Shown one piece after another: positions 17,757 through 27,612 of a DNA stretch of 64,000 bases; the stretch's first letter is position 1, and every line of letters begins with the position of its first letter. Below the pieces are notes generated by a model. That model saw only the letters and a program-made list of their open reading frames with translations. It had not been told where the DNA came from and made no database searches. Source of the stretch: CAMAVH01 sp046297835 (lineage in GTDB: Bacteria > Pseudomonadota > Alphaproteobacteria > SMXQ01); assembly GCA_046297835.1 (NCBI GenBank), contig JBKBHI010000009.1, positions 1 to 64,000 on the forward strand, written 5' to 3'. The position numbers and the translations under genes were made by a program.

Positions 17757-17864
17757 GGCGGGTCTCCCAGACGCGAGGCATGACGGATATCGCGGCGACG
17801 TTTGTCTGTTCTGTCGCGGCGAATGACGAAGGGAGGATGCGCCGCGCGGCCCGGCGATAAAAGT

Positions 17865-18350
17865 CTAAAGCTTGGCCCTATTCGCCCCGCCGCGCGCGCG
17901 GCCATTCTTGCGCAGCTGCCGCGCGCCGAGCCGTTCGGCGAGATGGAGAAACTCGTCCACCATCGCCTCGTACTCGGCGACGCAGCGCGGCGCCGGCGTC
18001 AGCAGCTTCTTGCGGCTGTCGTCCGCCGCCGCATGGCGCGCGAAATAGCCTTTAGATTCGGCGAGCGCGATGATCTTGCGCGCCGTCATGCGCGCGCAGG
18101 GCATGGCGGCGACGCAGGCGCTGACGCTCGGCGGCGTCCGCGTGTAATGGCCGCGCATCACTTCGGTCCAGAGAATCGTGTGGCTGCGGCTCTGGCGAAA
18201 GAACTTCACCGTGCGCCAAGCGTCGGCGCGGCGCTGGATGTCGGCGCGCCATTCGGCGAAGGCGAGATACCATTCGGGCGCTTGGACGCGCGCCGCTTTC
18301 GCATCACGCCGCGCTCGCGCAGTTTTGTTGTCGGTCGCTCTCAAGATCAT
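17865..18350 (-). CDS. MarR-like winged-helix transcriptional regulator
   Basis: 161 aa. Residues about 82-120 (SACVAAMPCARMTARKIIALAESKGY plus FARHAAADDSRKKLLTPAP) resemble the MarR recognition helix and wing, with the typical D-x-R-x-K-x-L wing. The N-terminus (about 25-65) is helical. The C-terminus is strongly basic. It lies 108 bp upstream of the dioxygenase-SDR pair in the same direction, so local regulation of that pair is a reasonable inference. The match is weaker than for the MarR protein at 26.6-27.1 kb. Confidence 0.7.
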   Translation of the reverse strand: MILRATDNKTARARRDAKAARVQAPEWYLAFAEWRADIQRRADAWRTVKFFRQSRSHTILWTEVMRGHYTRTPPSVSACVAAMPCARMTARKIIALAESKGYFARHAAADDSRKKLLTPAPRCVAEYEAMVDEFLHLAERLGARQLRKNGRARGGANRAKL

Positions 18351-18417
18351 GGGCCGTCCGTCATCACGAGCCGCACATATAGCATGGAAACCGCGCGCTC
18401 ATGCGCGCGCGCCGCCT

Positions 18418-18426
18418 TGTGGATAA
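18418..18426 (-). promoter_or_regulatory. Perfect DnaA box (TTATCCACA on the minus strand)
   Basis: TGTGGATAA on the plus strand, in the 247-bp gap between the divergent MarR-like gene and cspA. It matches the full 9-bp DnaA consensus. Whether DnaA acts here is unknown. Nothing else strong is visible in this gap beyond the cspA leader and a small TTGCC/GGCAA repeat. Confidence 0.4.
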
Positions 18427-18597
18427 ATCGCCTTGCCATTTTCCGGCAAACCGGGCACGGATTCTGAGTTCGGAATTCTAGCCTGCCTTGCTACCGGTCC
18501 TCTGAGGACTCCAAGACAACGCTGCAATTCGGAAAGGGCCGCGCGGTGGTCGCGCGGTCTTCGCTAGATCTAAGCGCGTTCCAAGGAGACCTCGACA

Positions 18598-18801
18598 ATG
18601 CCGAGCGGCACCGTGAAATGGTTCAATGCCCAGAAGGGTTTCGGTTTCATCCAGCCGTCCGATGGCGGCAAGGATGTGTTCGTCCATATCAGCGCCGTCG
18701 AGAAGGCGGGCCTGTCGACCTTGCGCGAAGGCCAGGCCGTCAGCTTCGACATCGTGAACGAGCGCGGCAAGTCGGCCGCCGGCAACCTGCGCGCCGAGTA
18801 A
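18598..18801 (+). CDS. Cold-shock protein (CspA family)
   Basis: 67 aa single cold-shock domain, a small RNA/DNA-binding OB-fold. RNP-1 is KGFGFI (about residues 13-18) and RNP-2 is VFVHI. The protein opens with the usual GTVKWFNAQKGFGFI. AAGGAGA sits seven bases upstream of the ATG. A leader of up to 247 bp and a strong terminator make it an independent unit. Which CspA paralogue it is cannot be told from this window. Confidence 0.96.
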   Translation: MPSGTVKWFNAQKGFGFIQPSDGGKDVFVHISAVEKAGLSTLREGQAVSFDIVNERGKSAAGNLRAE

Positions 18802-18824
18802 TTTTTCCGCTCGCGGAAACGCCG

Positions 18825-18853
18825 AAGCCCGGTCCTCGCGGACCGGGCTTTTT
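18825..18853 (+). terminator. Rho-independent terminator after cspA
   Basis: 10-bp perfect stem AAGCCCGGTC (18825-18834) / GACCGGGCTT (18841-18850), 6-nt loop, then a T-run. It lies 23 bp after the cspA stop. Confidence 0.9.
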
Positions 18854-18882
18854 CGTTGCGCAACCGATCTCCGACCGGGGGC

Positions 18883-18912
18883 GAGAAGGACGGCGCTTGC
18901 GCCGCCCTTCTC
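18883..18912. terminator. Second hairpin between cspA and the chemoreceptor
   Basis: Stem of 5 plus 7 bp with one A-C mismatch (18883-18895 with 18900-18912) and loop CTTG, followed on the plus strand by TTT. It lies between convergent genes and may terminate either transcript. There is no T-run on the minus-strand side. Confidence 0.45.
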
Positions 18913-18933
18913 TTTCACCGAAAGGCCGAAGCC

Positions 18934-20619
18934 TCAGGCCGCTTTCTGCACGCCGGCGAGGAAGCTTTGCACCTCGCCGCGCAGCCGCGCGGCCTCCTGC
19001 GACAGCAGCGAGGCGGCGGTCTGCACGCCAGCCGCCACCGAGCCCGCTTCCGTCACGGCGCGGTGCGCGGTGGTGATGTTGTTGGAGACTTGGCGCGTGC
19101 CCTGGGCCGCCTGCTCGACATTGCCGGCGATCTCGCGCGTCGCCGCGCCCTGCTCCTCGACCGCCGCCGCGACCGTGGCGGTGATCTCGTTCATGCGGGT
19201 GACGACGTCGCCGATGCCGCGCAACGCGGTGACGGCGGTGCCGGTCATCTGCTGGATCTCCGCGACCTTGGCCTGAATCTCCTCGGTCGCCTTGGCGGTC
19301 TGGCTGGCGAGATTTTTCACTTCCGAAGCGACCACGGCGAAGCCCTTGCCGGCGTCGCCGGCGCGCGCCGCCTCGATGGTGGCGTTGAGCGCCAACAGGT
19401 TGGTCTGGTCGGCGATGCCGCTGATCAGCGTCAGGATGTCGCCGACGCGCGTCGCCGATTCGGCGAGCGCGTTCATCGTCGTGTCGGCGCGCTCGGCTTC
19501 CTGCACGGCGGTCGAGGCGATCTGCGACGATTGCGCGACCTGACGCGAGATTTCCAGGATCGAGGACGACAGTTCCTCGGTCGCCGCGGCGACGGTGCCG
19601 ACGTTGGCGTTGGTCTGCTCGGCGGCGGCGGCGGCGGCGGTGGTGTCGCCATCGGCCTGCGTCGCGATATGGCTCATGGAGTTGGCCGACGCCTCCATCT
19701 CGGTCGCCGACGAGGCCATGTTGTCGACCACCGCCTTGACCGACGCCTCGAATTCGGCGGCGAGCTTCTGCATCTCGGCGGCGCGCTGCTTGGCGTGCTC
19801 GCCCTTCATGCGCTCCTGCTCGCTGTTCAGCCGCGCGGCTTCGGCCGAACGGTCCTTCAGCACGCTGATGGCCTGGGCCATGGTGCCGATCTCGTCCTTG
19901 CGCTCGAGGCTCGGGATATCCACCGCGAGATCGCCGTCGGCGAGCTTGTGGGTCGCGGCGGTGAGCGCCGCGATCGGCCGCGTGATGCGGCGGCCGAGCC
20001 AGTAGGCCAGGCCGAAGGTGAGCAGCGCGACGAGGCCGATGACCAGCGTGGTGCGCAGCGCGTTGTCGCGCGCCGCCGCCTCGACGCTGTCGAGATAGAC
20101 GCCGGAGCCGACCACCCACTGCCAGTTCTTCGACAGCAGCGAATAGGTCACTTTGCGCTCGGGCGGCATGTTCGGGCCCTTGGGCCAGAGATAGTAGGTG
20201 AAGCCACCGCCGCCCTGCGCCTTCTCGATCATGTCGCGGCTGAAATAGACGCCGTTGGCGTCCTTGTTGTCGATCGACGAGGTGCCTTCGCGGTCCTTGA
20301 ACATGCCGTTCACCAGGTTGACGCCCTTGGTGTCGCGCACGATGGCGTATTCGGTGCCGTCATAGCGGATGGCGCGCAGCACCTCCTTGGCGGCCTCCTG
20401 GGCGGCGCTCTGGCTCATCTCGCCTTTGGCCGCCTTGGCCTCGAAGCCTTCGACGATCTTGAGCATGGATTCGGTGACGACGCGGGCGCGCGCCTGGCGC
20501 TCGGACAGGGTGACGTCGTTGATCGTGAAGATCGACGCCGCGCCGGCCAGCGCCAGCGCGATCACGGACAGGATGGGAATCAGCAGGATGCGCGAATTGA
20601 CGCTCTGAAAGAGACGCAT
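18934..20619 (-). CDS. Methyl-accepting chemotaxis protein, Cache-type sensor
   Basis: 561 aa chemoreceptor. TM1 is about residues 11-33. A periplasmic single-Cache (Cache_2-like) domain follows at about 40-185, with YAIVRDTKGVNLVN and WQWVVGSGVYLDS. TM2 is near 190-210 and a HAMP domain follows (RRITRPIAALTAATHKLADG). The cytoplasmic signalling coiled coil has the hairpin tip ADQTNLLALNATIEAARAG. No C-terminal CheB/CheR pentapeptide is present; the protein ends GVQKAA. The ligand is unknown; Cache_2 receptors often sense small organic acids. It is monocistronic and no che genes are in the window. The Shine-Dalgarno is weak. Confidence 0.95.
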   Translation of the reverse strand: MRLFQSVNSRILLIPILSVIALALAGAASIFTINDVTLSERQARARVVTESMLKIVEGFEAKAAKGEMSQSAAQEAAKEVLRAIRYDGTEYAIVRDTKGVNLVNGMFKDREGTSSIDNKDANGVYFSRDMIEKAQGGGGFTYYLWPKGPNMPPERKVTYSLLSKNWQWVVGSGVYLDSVEAAARDNALRTTLVIGLVALLTFGLAYWLGRRITRPIAALTAATHKLADGDLAVDIPSLERKDEIGTMAQAISVLKDRSAEAARLNSEQERMKGEHAKQRAAEMQKLAAEFEASVKAVVDNMASSATEMEASANSMSHIATQADGDTTAAAAAAEQTNANVGTVAAATEELSSSILEISRQVAQSSQIASTAVQEAERADTTMNALAESATRVGDILTLISGIADQTNLLALNATIEAARAGDAGKGFAVVASEVKNLASQTAKATEEIQAKVAEIQQMTGTAVTALRGIGDVVTRMNEITATVAAAVEEQGAATREIAGNVEQAAQGTRQVSNNITTAHRAVTEAGSVAAGVQTAASLLSQEAARLRGEVQSFLAGVQKAA

Positions 20620-20827
20620 GACGAGGGAACCCCGGATTGCAGCATGCCCGCCCCGATGGCGGACGCATTGCGCCGAGTTATGGGAAAGGCGGATGAATCG
20701 GAGGTTAAAAGTCCCATTCGGGACGCCGCCCTATCCTTTCGGGAAAGCGTGGCGCTTACTGTTCGGTAAGCCTGTCGCGGCGCGGTTAGCGACCCAGTTC
20801 TAACGGCCGAGCCCTAACGGCCGATCT

Positions 20828-21538
20828 CTAACGACCGCCCTTGGCCCGCAGAAGGCCGACGATCTCGTTTTGGCGGCGCTGGACGGCATGGGCGAGCGGC
20901 GTGACGCCGTCGCGGTCGGCCCGGTTGGGATCGGCCCCGGCGGCGAGCGCCTGGCGCACGACATCCTGGTGGCGCGGTCCGCCGTCGCCGAGAATCACCG
21001 CTTCAAGCAGGCAGGTCCAGCCCAGCCGGTTGACGTGATCCACCGCCACCCCTGCGGCGATCAGCAGGGCGACGGCTTCGACATGGCCGCGCTCGCAGGC
21101 GGGGATCAGCGCCGTGCCGCCGAACCGGTTAAGGCTTTTGACGTCGGCGCCGTTGGCCAGGGTCAGCTTGAGGATGTCCGTATAGCCGCGCGCGCCGGCG
21201 AGCAGATAGGCGCTGTCGGACATATCGTCCTTGGCGTTGACGTCGGCGCCGCGCGAAATCAGCAGCCGCGCCACCGCCACATGATTGTTCTGCGTTGCGG
21301 CGAGCAGCGCGGTGCGGCGGCGACCGTCACGCCATACGATGTCCGCGCCGTTGACGAGCAGCTTGTCGACGAGCTGGCGATCGCCGGCCTCGGCAGCGAC
21401 GATCAATTGGCGGCCGAGCGCCGCGGGCGACGGCGCGCCGGTAGACGGGCGTTGGTAGGATTGCGCCCAGCCGGGCGCGGCGAACGCGCCGGCGCAGAGG
21501 GCGGCGAAAACGAGAGCGGCAAGCGGACGGCGGCGCAT
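20828..21538 (-). CDS. Secreted ankyrin-repeat protein
   Basis: 236 aa. A Sec signal peptide is evident at residues 1-25 (LAALVFAALCAGAFAAPGWAQ with an AxA-type site). Five or so ankyrin repeats follow, for example GDRQLVDKLLVNGADIVWRD, NHVAVARLLISRGADVNAKD, GYTDILKLTLANGADVKSLN and GHVEAVALLIAAGVAVDHVN. Ankyrin repeats mediate protein binding and the signal peptide places them in the periplasm or outside. The partner is unknown. It is in the same direction as, and 88 bp downstream of, the OmpA-like gene. The 208-bp gap to the chemoreceptor start holds no recognised feature. Confidence 0.88.
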   Translation of the reverse strand: MRRRPLAALVFAALCAGAFAAPGWAQSYQRPSTGAPSPAALGRQLIVAAEAGDRQLVDKLLVNGADIVWRDGRRRTALLAATQNNHVAVARLLISRGADVNAKDDMSDSAYLLAGARGYTDILKLTLANGADVKSLNRFGGTALIPACERGHVEAVALLIAAGVAVDHVNRLGWTCLLEAVILGDGGPRHQDVVRQALAAGADPNRADRDGVTPLAHAVQRRQNEIVGLLRAKGGR

Positions 21539-21626
21539 GGCTTCATGTTACGCCATCCGCCGCGCGCCGCCCGCGCAATTCGCCGTGACGATCCGCCCTG
21601 GCGATCCGCCCTGGCGATCCGGGGGC

Positions 21627-22124
21627 TTAGCGCCAGGTGATGATCACGGCGCGGTTTTCCGCCTGGGCGACATTGTCGCCGGTCTTGACCGGCAGTTCGC
21701 TCTCGCCCTTGGCCACGACCTGCAGCCGCGTGGCGGGGATGCCGCGGTCCATCAGGCCCTTGGCGACATTGCCGGCGCGCTCTTGCGAGAGCAGCAGGTT
21801 GCGGCGCGGATCGCCGGTGGTATCGGACAGGCCGGTCACGATCATGACCAGCGGATCGCCCTCGCGGAACAGGCGCGCGGCCTGATCGAGCGCGGCGCGG
21901 CTGTCGGCGCGCAGGGCGCTGCGGCCCGAATCGAAATAAAGCCGCAGATCCTTCGGCGCGGCGGTCTCGGCTTGCGCCGCGGGCGCGGCGGCCGAAGCCG
22001 GCGTCAGCACCGTGGCCGGCGGCGTTCCTTGCGGATCGCCCGAGGAATGGGGCGCGGTGCAGGCAGCGAGCCCGCCCGCCATCGCCACCACACTTGCCGC
22101 AAGTACGCCACGACGATACCGCAT
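21627..22124 (-). CDS. OmpA-like peptidoglycan-associated lipoprotein
   Basis: 165 aa. Signal peptide with lipobox GGLAAC near residue 22 and a Pro/Ala linker, then an OmpA C-terminal domain at about 58-165. Conserved elements are LRLYFDSGRSALRADSRAAL, LVMIVTGLSDTTGD and LSQERAGNVAKGLMDRGIP with VVAKGESELPVKT. The peptidoglycan-contacting D and R residues of the family appear to be kept. GAGG eight bases before ATG 22124 sets the start; an upstream GTG at 22133 would overlap that site. It is divergent from the Sel1 lipoprotein. It is not pal, since tol genes are absent. Confidence 0.9.
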   Translation of the reverse strand: MRYRRGVLAASVVAMAGGLAACTAPHSSGDPQGTPPATVLTPASAAAPAAQAETAAPKDLRLYFDSGRSALRADSRAALDQAARLFREGDPLVMIVTGLSDTTGDPRRNLLLSQERAGNVAKGLMDRGIPATRLQVVAKGESELPVKTGDNVAQAENRAVIITWR

Positions 22125-22243
22125 CTTGATCACCTCATCCGAATTTGCCAGGAAACTAATACGATTTGGGAGGTCGTTGGTTCCGACGATGCAACCGACC
22201 GGGCGCTGCGGCGTTGACTGAGGGAGACAAAAACGAGGCTCTC

Positions 22244-23491
22244 ATGCGCGCGCCGCGCGTTACCCGAATCGCATTCATCGTCGGCATCGCGGCGGCGCTG
22301 GCCGGTTGCCAAGCCGTGGAGCGCGTGCGCCATGACATGGCGCAGGATTGGCGCAAGTTCGAGCGCGACGTGCTGAACGAGAAGGCTGGCGCCTCGGCCG
22401 TCGCCAGCCGCGCGCCGCGCAAGACGACCGGCGTCGCGCCGCAAACGCCGCCCGATCCGCCGCGCGCGCGGCCCCCTCTCTCGCCGTCAGGCCCCGCGAA
22501 CGCAGACGATCCTGCCATCGCCGCACTGCGCGCCGAGGCCGAGACCGGCGATGCGGATGCCGCCTATCGGCTCGGCCTGCGCTATGATCGCGGCGACAGC
22601 GTGGCGCGCGATCCGGGCGAAGCCTTGCGCTGGTATCGCCGCGCCGGCGAACGGGGCCATGCGCTCGGAGCGCTCAACGCCGGCGTGCTTTACGATGCGG
22701 GCGAAGGCGGCTTGGGCGAAAGCGCGCGGCGCGATCCGGCGGCCGCCGCGCTGTGGTACGGCAAGGCGGCCGAGGCTGGCAACGGCCGCGCCGCCTACAA
22801 TCTTGGACAACTTTATGAGACGGGCGATGGCGTGCCGCGCGATCCCCGTCAGGCGGCGCGGTGGTATGAAGCGGCGCGCCGCGCCGGCATCGACGCCGCC
22901 GCGCCGAAACTGGCGGCGCTCACGCCGCCGCCCGAACCTGCCGCCGAAGCAACGTCCGCCTCTCTCCGCGAAGCGGCCGCGCCGGCCAAAGCGGCGAAGG
23001 CCCCCGACAGCCTGCGCCTCGCCTTGTCGCGCGATTATGCCGTCGGCGCGAGCGCGCCGGACGACGCCCTGCTCGCCGAAGCGATTCGCGCGGCGGCGGA
23101 GGCCGGCGACCGCGAGGCGGCCTGCAATCTCGGCATGCGCTACGTCAACGGACGCGGCGTGACGCGCGACTGGCGCGAAGGCGCGCGCTGGCTGCGCCGC
23201 GCCGCGGCGGCCGATCACGCGCCGGCGCAGACCAATCTCGCCATGCTGCTGGCCGACGACGGCAATCCCGACGCCGATCCGAATGAAGCCCTGATGTGGG
23301 CCTCCAAAGCGGCGAACGCCGGATACGGGCCGGCACGCGCCCAACTCGGCATGATGTATGCCGCCGGGCGCGGCGTGGCGCGCGACAGCCGCATGGCCGA
23401 TTTCTGGCTCGCCTCGGCGCAGCGCGACATGCGCCAGCCGCCCGGCATCTGCCGCGCGCCGTCGGCGGCGGAAGCCTTCAGCGCGCGCTGA
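22244..23491 (+). CDS. Sel1-repeat lipoprotein
   Basis: 415 aa. Signal with lipobox AALAGC near residue 22. About six Sel1-like repeats fall in two blocks, roughly residues 95-220 and 290-400, for example AAYRLGLRYDRGDSVARDPG, AAYNLGQLYETGDGVPRDPR, ACNLGMRYVNGRGVTRDWRE and ARAQLGMMYAAGRGVARDSR. Sel1 repeats are alpha/alpha solenoids used for protein interaction, and the lipobox places them at the envelope. Start chosen at ATG 22244 (GAGG upstream) because it gives the signal peptide. The partner is unknown. Confidence 0.9.
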   Translation: MRAPRVTRIAFIVGIAAALAGCQAVERVRHDMAQDWRKFERDVLNEKAGASAVASRAPRKTTGVAPQTPPDPPRARPPLSPSGPANADDPAIAALRAEAETGDADAAYRLGLRYDRGDSVARDPGEALRWYRRAGERGHALGALNAGVLYDAGEGGLGESARRDPAAAALWYGKAAEAGNGRAAYNLGQLYETGDGVPRDPRQAARWYEAARRAGIDAAAPKLAALTPPPEPAAEATSASLREAAAPAKAAKAPDSLRLALSRDYAVGASAPDDALLAEAIRAAAEAGDREAACNLGMRYVNGRGVTRDWREGARWLRRAAAADHAPAQTNLAMLLADDGNPDADPNEALMWASKAANAGYGPARAQLGMMYAAGRGVARDSRMADFWLASAQRDMRQPPGICRAPSAAEAFSAR

Positions 23492-23605
23492 CGCTTTTCC
23501 GCGCGCGACGGCCCGCCAAGCGCTATAGTCCCGCCGACGGGGACTTGCCTTGACACACCATCGCTCATCACGCTTCTCATTCGCGATATCGACGGCGCTC
23601 GCGTC

Positions 23606-25033
<1,428 letters not shown>

Positions 25034-25079
25034 GCGCCGCGCTATAGTTTCGCCCCAATCCCGGGGGATTCTCGCGCGC

Positions 25080-26618
25080 ATGACCGCCCATATCGCCACC
25101 GTCGCCTTCCAGGGCATCGACGTCCTCGCCATCGACGTGCAGGTGCAGATGGCGAACGGCTTGCCCGCTTTCGCCATCGTCGGCCTGCCCGACAAGGCGG
25201 TCGGCGAATCGAAGGAGCGGGTGCGCGCCGCGCTCAACGCCCTCGGCCTCGCGCTGCCGCCCAAACGCATCACCGTCAATCTCGCGCCGGCCGACGTCGG
25301 CAAGGAAGGCAGCCATTTCGATCTGCCGATCGCCTTGGGCGTGCTCGCCGCCATGGGCGTGTTGCCGCAAGACGAGCTGGAAGGCTATGTCGCGCTCGGC
25401 GAACTGTCGCTCGACGGCGCGCTCGCCCCGGTCGCCGGCGCTTTGCCCGCGGCGCTGCACGCCTACGACGGCCAGCGCGGCCTGATCTGCCCGGCCGGCG
25501 TCGGTGGCGAGGCGGCCTGGGTCGAGGGACTGGAGATTCTCGCGCCGGCGAGCCTTTTGGCGCTGATCAACCATTTCAAAGGCACGCAGGTCTTGAGCGC
25601 GCCGCGCCCCAAGCTCGCGCCCGAGACGGACGGGCCCTATCGCGGCCTCGATCTCGCCGACATCAAGGGCCAGGAGACCGCCAAGCGCGCCCTCGAAGTG
25701 GCGGCGGCCGGCGGCCACAATCTCTTGATGAGCGGCCCGCCCGGCGCGGGCAAGTCGATGCTCGCACAGCGCCTCGCCGGCATCCTGCCGCCGCTCGAGC
25801 CGGCCGAAGCGCTTGAGGTGAGCATGATCCATTCGCTCGCCGGCACATTGTTATCGAACAGCGGGACTTCCGCCGGCCTGCTGCGGACGCGCCCCTTTCG
25901 CGACCCGCATCACTCCGCCTCGCTCGCCGCCATGATCGGCGGCGGCGCGCGGGCCAAGCCAGGCGAGGTCTCCCTCGCCCATCTCGGCGTGCTGTTCCTG
26001 GACGAGTTGCCGGAATTCGCCCGCGCCACCTTGGAAGCCTTGCGCCAGCCGCTCGAATCGGGCCGTGCCGTGGTGGCCCGCGCCAACGCCCATGTCGCCT
26101 ATCCGGCGCGGGTGCAGCTGATCGCGGCGATGAACCCCTGCCCGTGCGGCCATCTCGCCGACGCGTCGCTTGCCTGCAACAAAGCGCCGCGCTGCGCCGC
26201 CGATTATCAGGGAAAAATCTCCGGTCCGCTGTTCGACCGCATCGACCTGCACATCGACGTGCCGGCGGTGACGCCGCAGGATTTAAGCCTGCCCGCGCCG
26301 CGCGAAGGCAGCTCGGAGGTGGCGGCGCGCGTCGCCGCCGCGCGCGCCATCCAGCGCGACCGCTACGCCGGCGGCAAGACGCCGATCCGCTGCAACGCCG
26401 AAGTCGACGGCCAGATGCTCGAAGAGGTCGCCGCGCCCGATGCCGAGGGCCGCAAGCTGCTGACCGATGCCGCCGAACGGCTCAAGCTGTCGGCGCGCGG
26501 CTATCACCGGGTTCTGCGCGTCGCGCGCACGCTGGCCGATCTCGCTGCCAGCGAGAGCGTGCGGAAGATTCATGTCGCTGAAGCTTTGAGCTATCGGCGA
26601 TTGGCGTTGCCGCGTTAG
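25080..26618 (+). CDS. comM: YifB/ComM family Mg-chelatase-like ATPase
   Basis: 512 aa AAA+ protein. ComM is a hexameric branch-migration helicase that extends integrated DNA during natural transformation in Vibrio and Acinetobacter; family members are widespread in species of unknown competence. It has an N-terminal Lon-like ChlI domain (residues 1-170, LPAFAIVGLPDKAVGESKERVR). The Walker A motif is GPPGAGKS at 219-226 and Walker B is VLFLDELPEF. A Cys cluster CPCGH...CNKAPRC lies near 356-375, and the C-terminal Mg_chelatase_C domain follows. Full length with no truncation. It converges on the marR gene with 7 bp between them. Confidence 0.95.
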   Translation: MTAHIATVAFQGIDVLAIDVQVQMANGLPAFAIVGLPDKAVGESKERVRAALNALGLALPPKRITVNLAPADVGKEGSHFDLPIALGVLAAMGVLPQDELEGYVALGELSLDGALAPVAGALPAALHAYDGQRGLICPAGVGGEAAWVEGLEILAPASLLALINHFKGTQVLSAPRPKLAPETDGPYRGLDLADIKGQETAKRALEVAAAGGHNLLMSGPPGAGKSMLAQRLAGILPPLEPAEALEVSMIHSLAGTLLSNSGTSAGLLRTRPFRDPHHSASLAAMIGGGARAKPGEVSLAHLGVLFLDELPEFARATLEALRQPLESGRAVVARANAHVAYPARVQLIAAMNPCPCGHLADASLACNKAPRCAADYQGKISGPLFDRIDLHIDVPAVTPQDLSLPAPREGSSEVAARVAAARAIQRDRYAGGKTPIRCNAEVDGQMLEEVAAPDAEGRKLLTDAAERLKLSARGYHRVLRVARTLADLAASESVRKIHVAEALSYRRLALPR

Positions 26619-26625
26619 GTCGCGA

Positions 26626-27051
26626 TCACAGCGCCGCGCCGGACGTCCAAACGTCTGGCATATCGAGTCTGCCGGCGCGGCCGAGATAATCGACGAACTC
26701 TGCCACCGCTTCGAGATGCGCTTCGGCCAGGAAGTAATGCACGTTGCGCTTGTCGGCGGTCGCCTTGACCTTGCGCACGACGCCGAGCTTCTCCAGCCGG
26801 CCGAGCCGGCGCACGATGGTCGAGACCGTGCCGATGTTCGACGTCAGGATGTCGGTGAGATTCATCGGTTTGCCGCTCACCTGGCCATGGCCGATGTAGA
26901 GCAACAGATCGTAATCCACTCGCGTGCGTAGAAAGGGAAAGCGGCTGTTCTTATAAGCTCGGATGGTTTTGAGCAGGGCAAAGGCTTTGTCGAGGTCGCC
27001 GCCGCTCGTCTCCCGCGCACCCGCGGATGGCCTTGATCGATCCCCCGACAT
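26626..27051 (-). CDS. MarR family transcriptional regulator
   Basis: 141 aa from ATG 27051 (a TTG three codons upstream is also possible). The winged helix spans about 45-115: MNLTDILTSNIGTVSTIVRR is the DNA-reading helix region and VRKVKATADKRNVHYFLAEA the wing with the conserved D-x-R. MarR proteins are dimeric repressors relieved by small ligands. An inverted repeat overlapping the predicted transcription start suggests autorepression. The nearest genes (comM, convergent; HIT/his, upstream) give no obvious target. Confidence 0.88.
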   Translation of the reverse strand: MSGDRSRPSAGARETSGGDLDKAFALLKTIRAYKNSRFPFLRTRVDYDLLLYIGHGQVSGKPMNLTDILTSNIGTVSTIVRRLGRLEKLGVVRKVKATADKRNVHYFLAEAHLEAVAEFVDYLGRAGRLDMPDVWTSGAAL

Positions 27052-27069
27052 TCCCCTCAACTCGGATAA

Positions 27070-27095
27070 TTGAACAATACATTCAAACGATTATA
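27070..27095 (-). promoter_or_regulatory. Putative marR promoter with overlapping operator
   Basis: On the minus strand a perfect TATAAT (27095-27090) lies just upstream of an imperfect palindrome TTGAA-N7-TTCAA (27070-27086). A start 6-8 bases after the -10 would fall inside the palindrome, the usual layout for autorepression. The -35 is poor. Confidence 0.5.
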
Positions 27096-27136
27096 AGCAC
27101 CGCACGCGACATCCGTGCGTTGCTAACGATTATCAG
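27086..27136. repeat. 12-bp direct repeat flanking a small hairpin upstream of marR
   Basis: AACGATTATAAG (27086-27097) and AACGATTATCAG (27125-27136) match at 11 of 12 positions. Between them CGCACG (27101-27106) pairs with CGTGCG (27114-27119). It lies in an unusually AT-rich 176-bp gap. Confidence 0.5.
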
Positions 27137-27227
27137 TTTGGTGGGTAATCCTTTTGCGCCGTCTCGACCGGATGATTGTGCGCGAAGCTACATCCTCCGG
27201 TTGCCGAACTTATGACGAGTGCGCCAC

Positions 27228-27611
27228 TTACTCGGGAGCAACCATGCGGCCGAGCCGCCGTCCGGCGAACAGATGCAGATGGAAATGCGGAACTTCCTGG
27301 CCGCCGTTCGCGCCGGTGTTGGCGAGAATGCGATAGCCCGGCTCCGCCGCGCCGAGATCGCGGGCGATCTGGCCGGCGGCGCGCACGAAGGCGGCGATCT
27401 CCTCGGGGGTGGCCTTAGCCGAGAAATCGTCGAACGAAACGTACGCGCCCTTGGGAATCACCAGCACATGGACCGGCGCTTGCGGATTGATGTCGTGAAA
27501 CGCGAGGACATGGGCGTCCTCGTAGACCTTCTTGCAGGGAATTTCGCCGCGCAATATGCGGGCGAAGATATTGTTCGGATCGTAAGCCACCGAATCCCCT
27601 CCCGCAGACAT
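27228..27611 (-). CDS. HIT family protein (HINT-like nucleotide hydrolase)
   Basis: 127 aa histidine-triad protein, likely a purine nucleoside phosphoramidase of the HINT branch. The active-site motif HFHLHLF gives H109-x-H111-x-H113. The N-terminal NNIFARILRGEIPCKKVYED and VLAFHDINPQAPVHVLVIPK are typical of the family. It starts one base after the hisE stop and is the last gene of the his operon, an association common in alphaproteobacteria. Confidence 0.96.
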   Translation of the reverse strand: MSAGGDSVAYDPNNIFARILRGEIPCKKVYEDAHVLAFHDINPQAPVHVLVIPKGAYVSFDDFSAKATPEEIAAFVRAAGQIARDLGAAEPGYRILANTGANGGQEVPHFHLHLFAGRRLGRMVAPE

Positions 27612-27612
27612 G

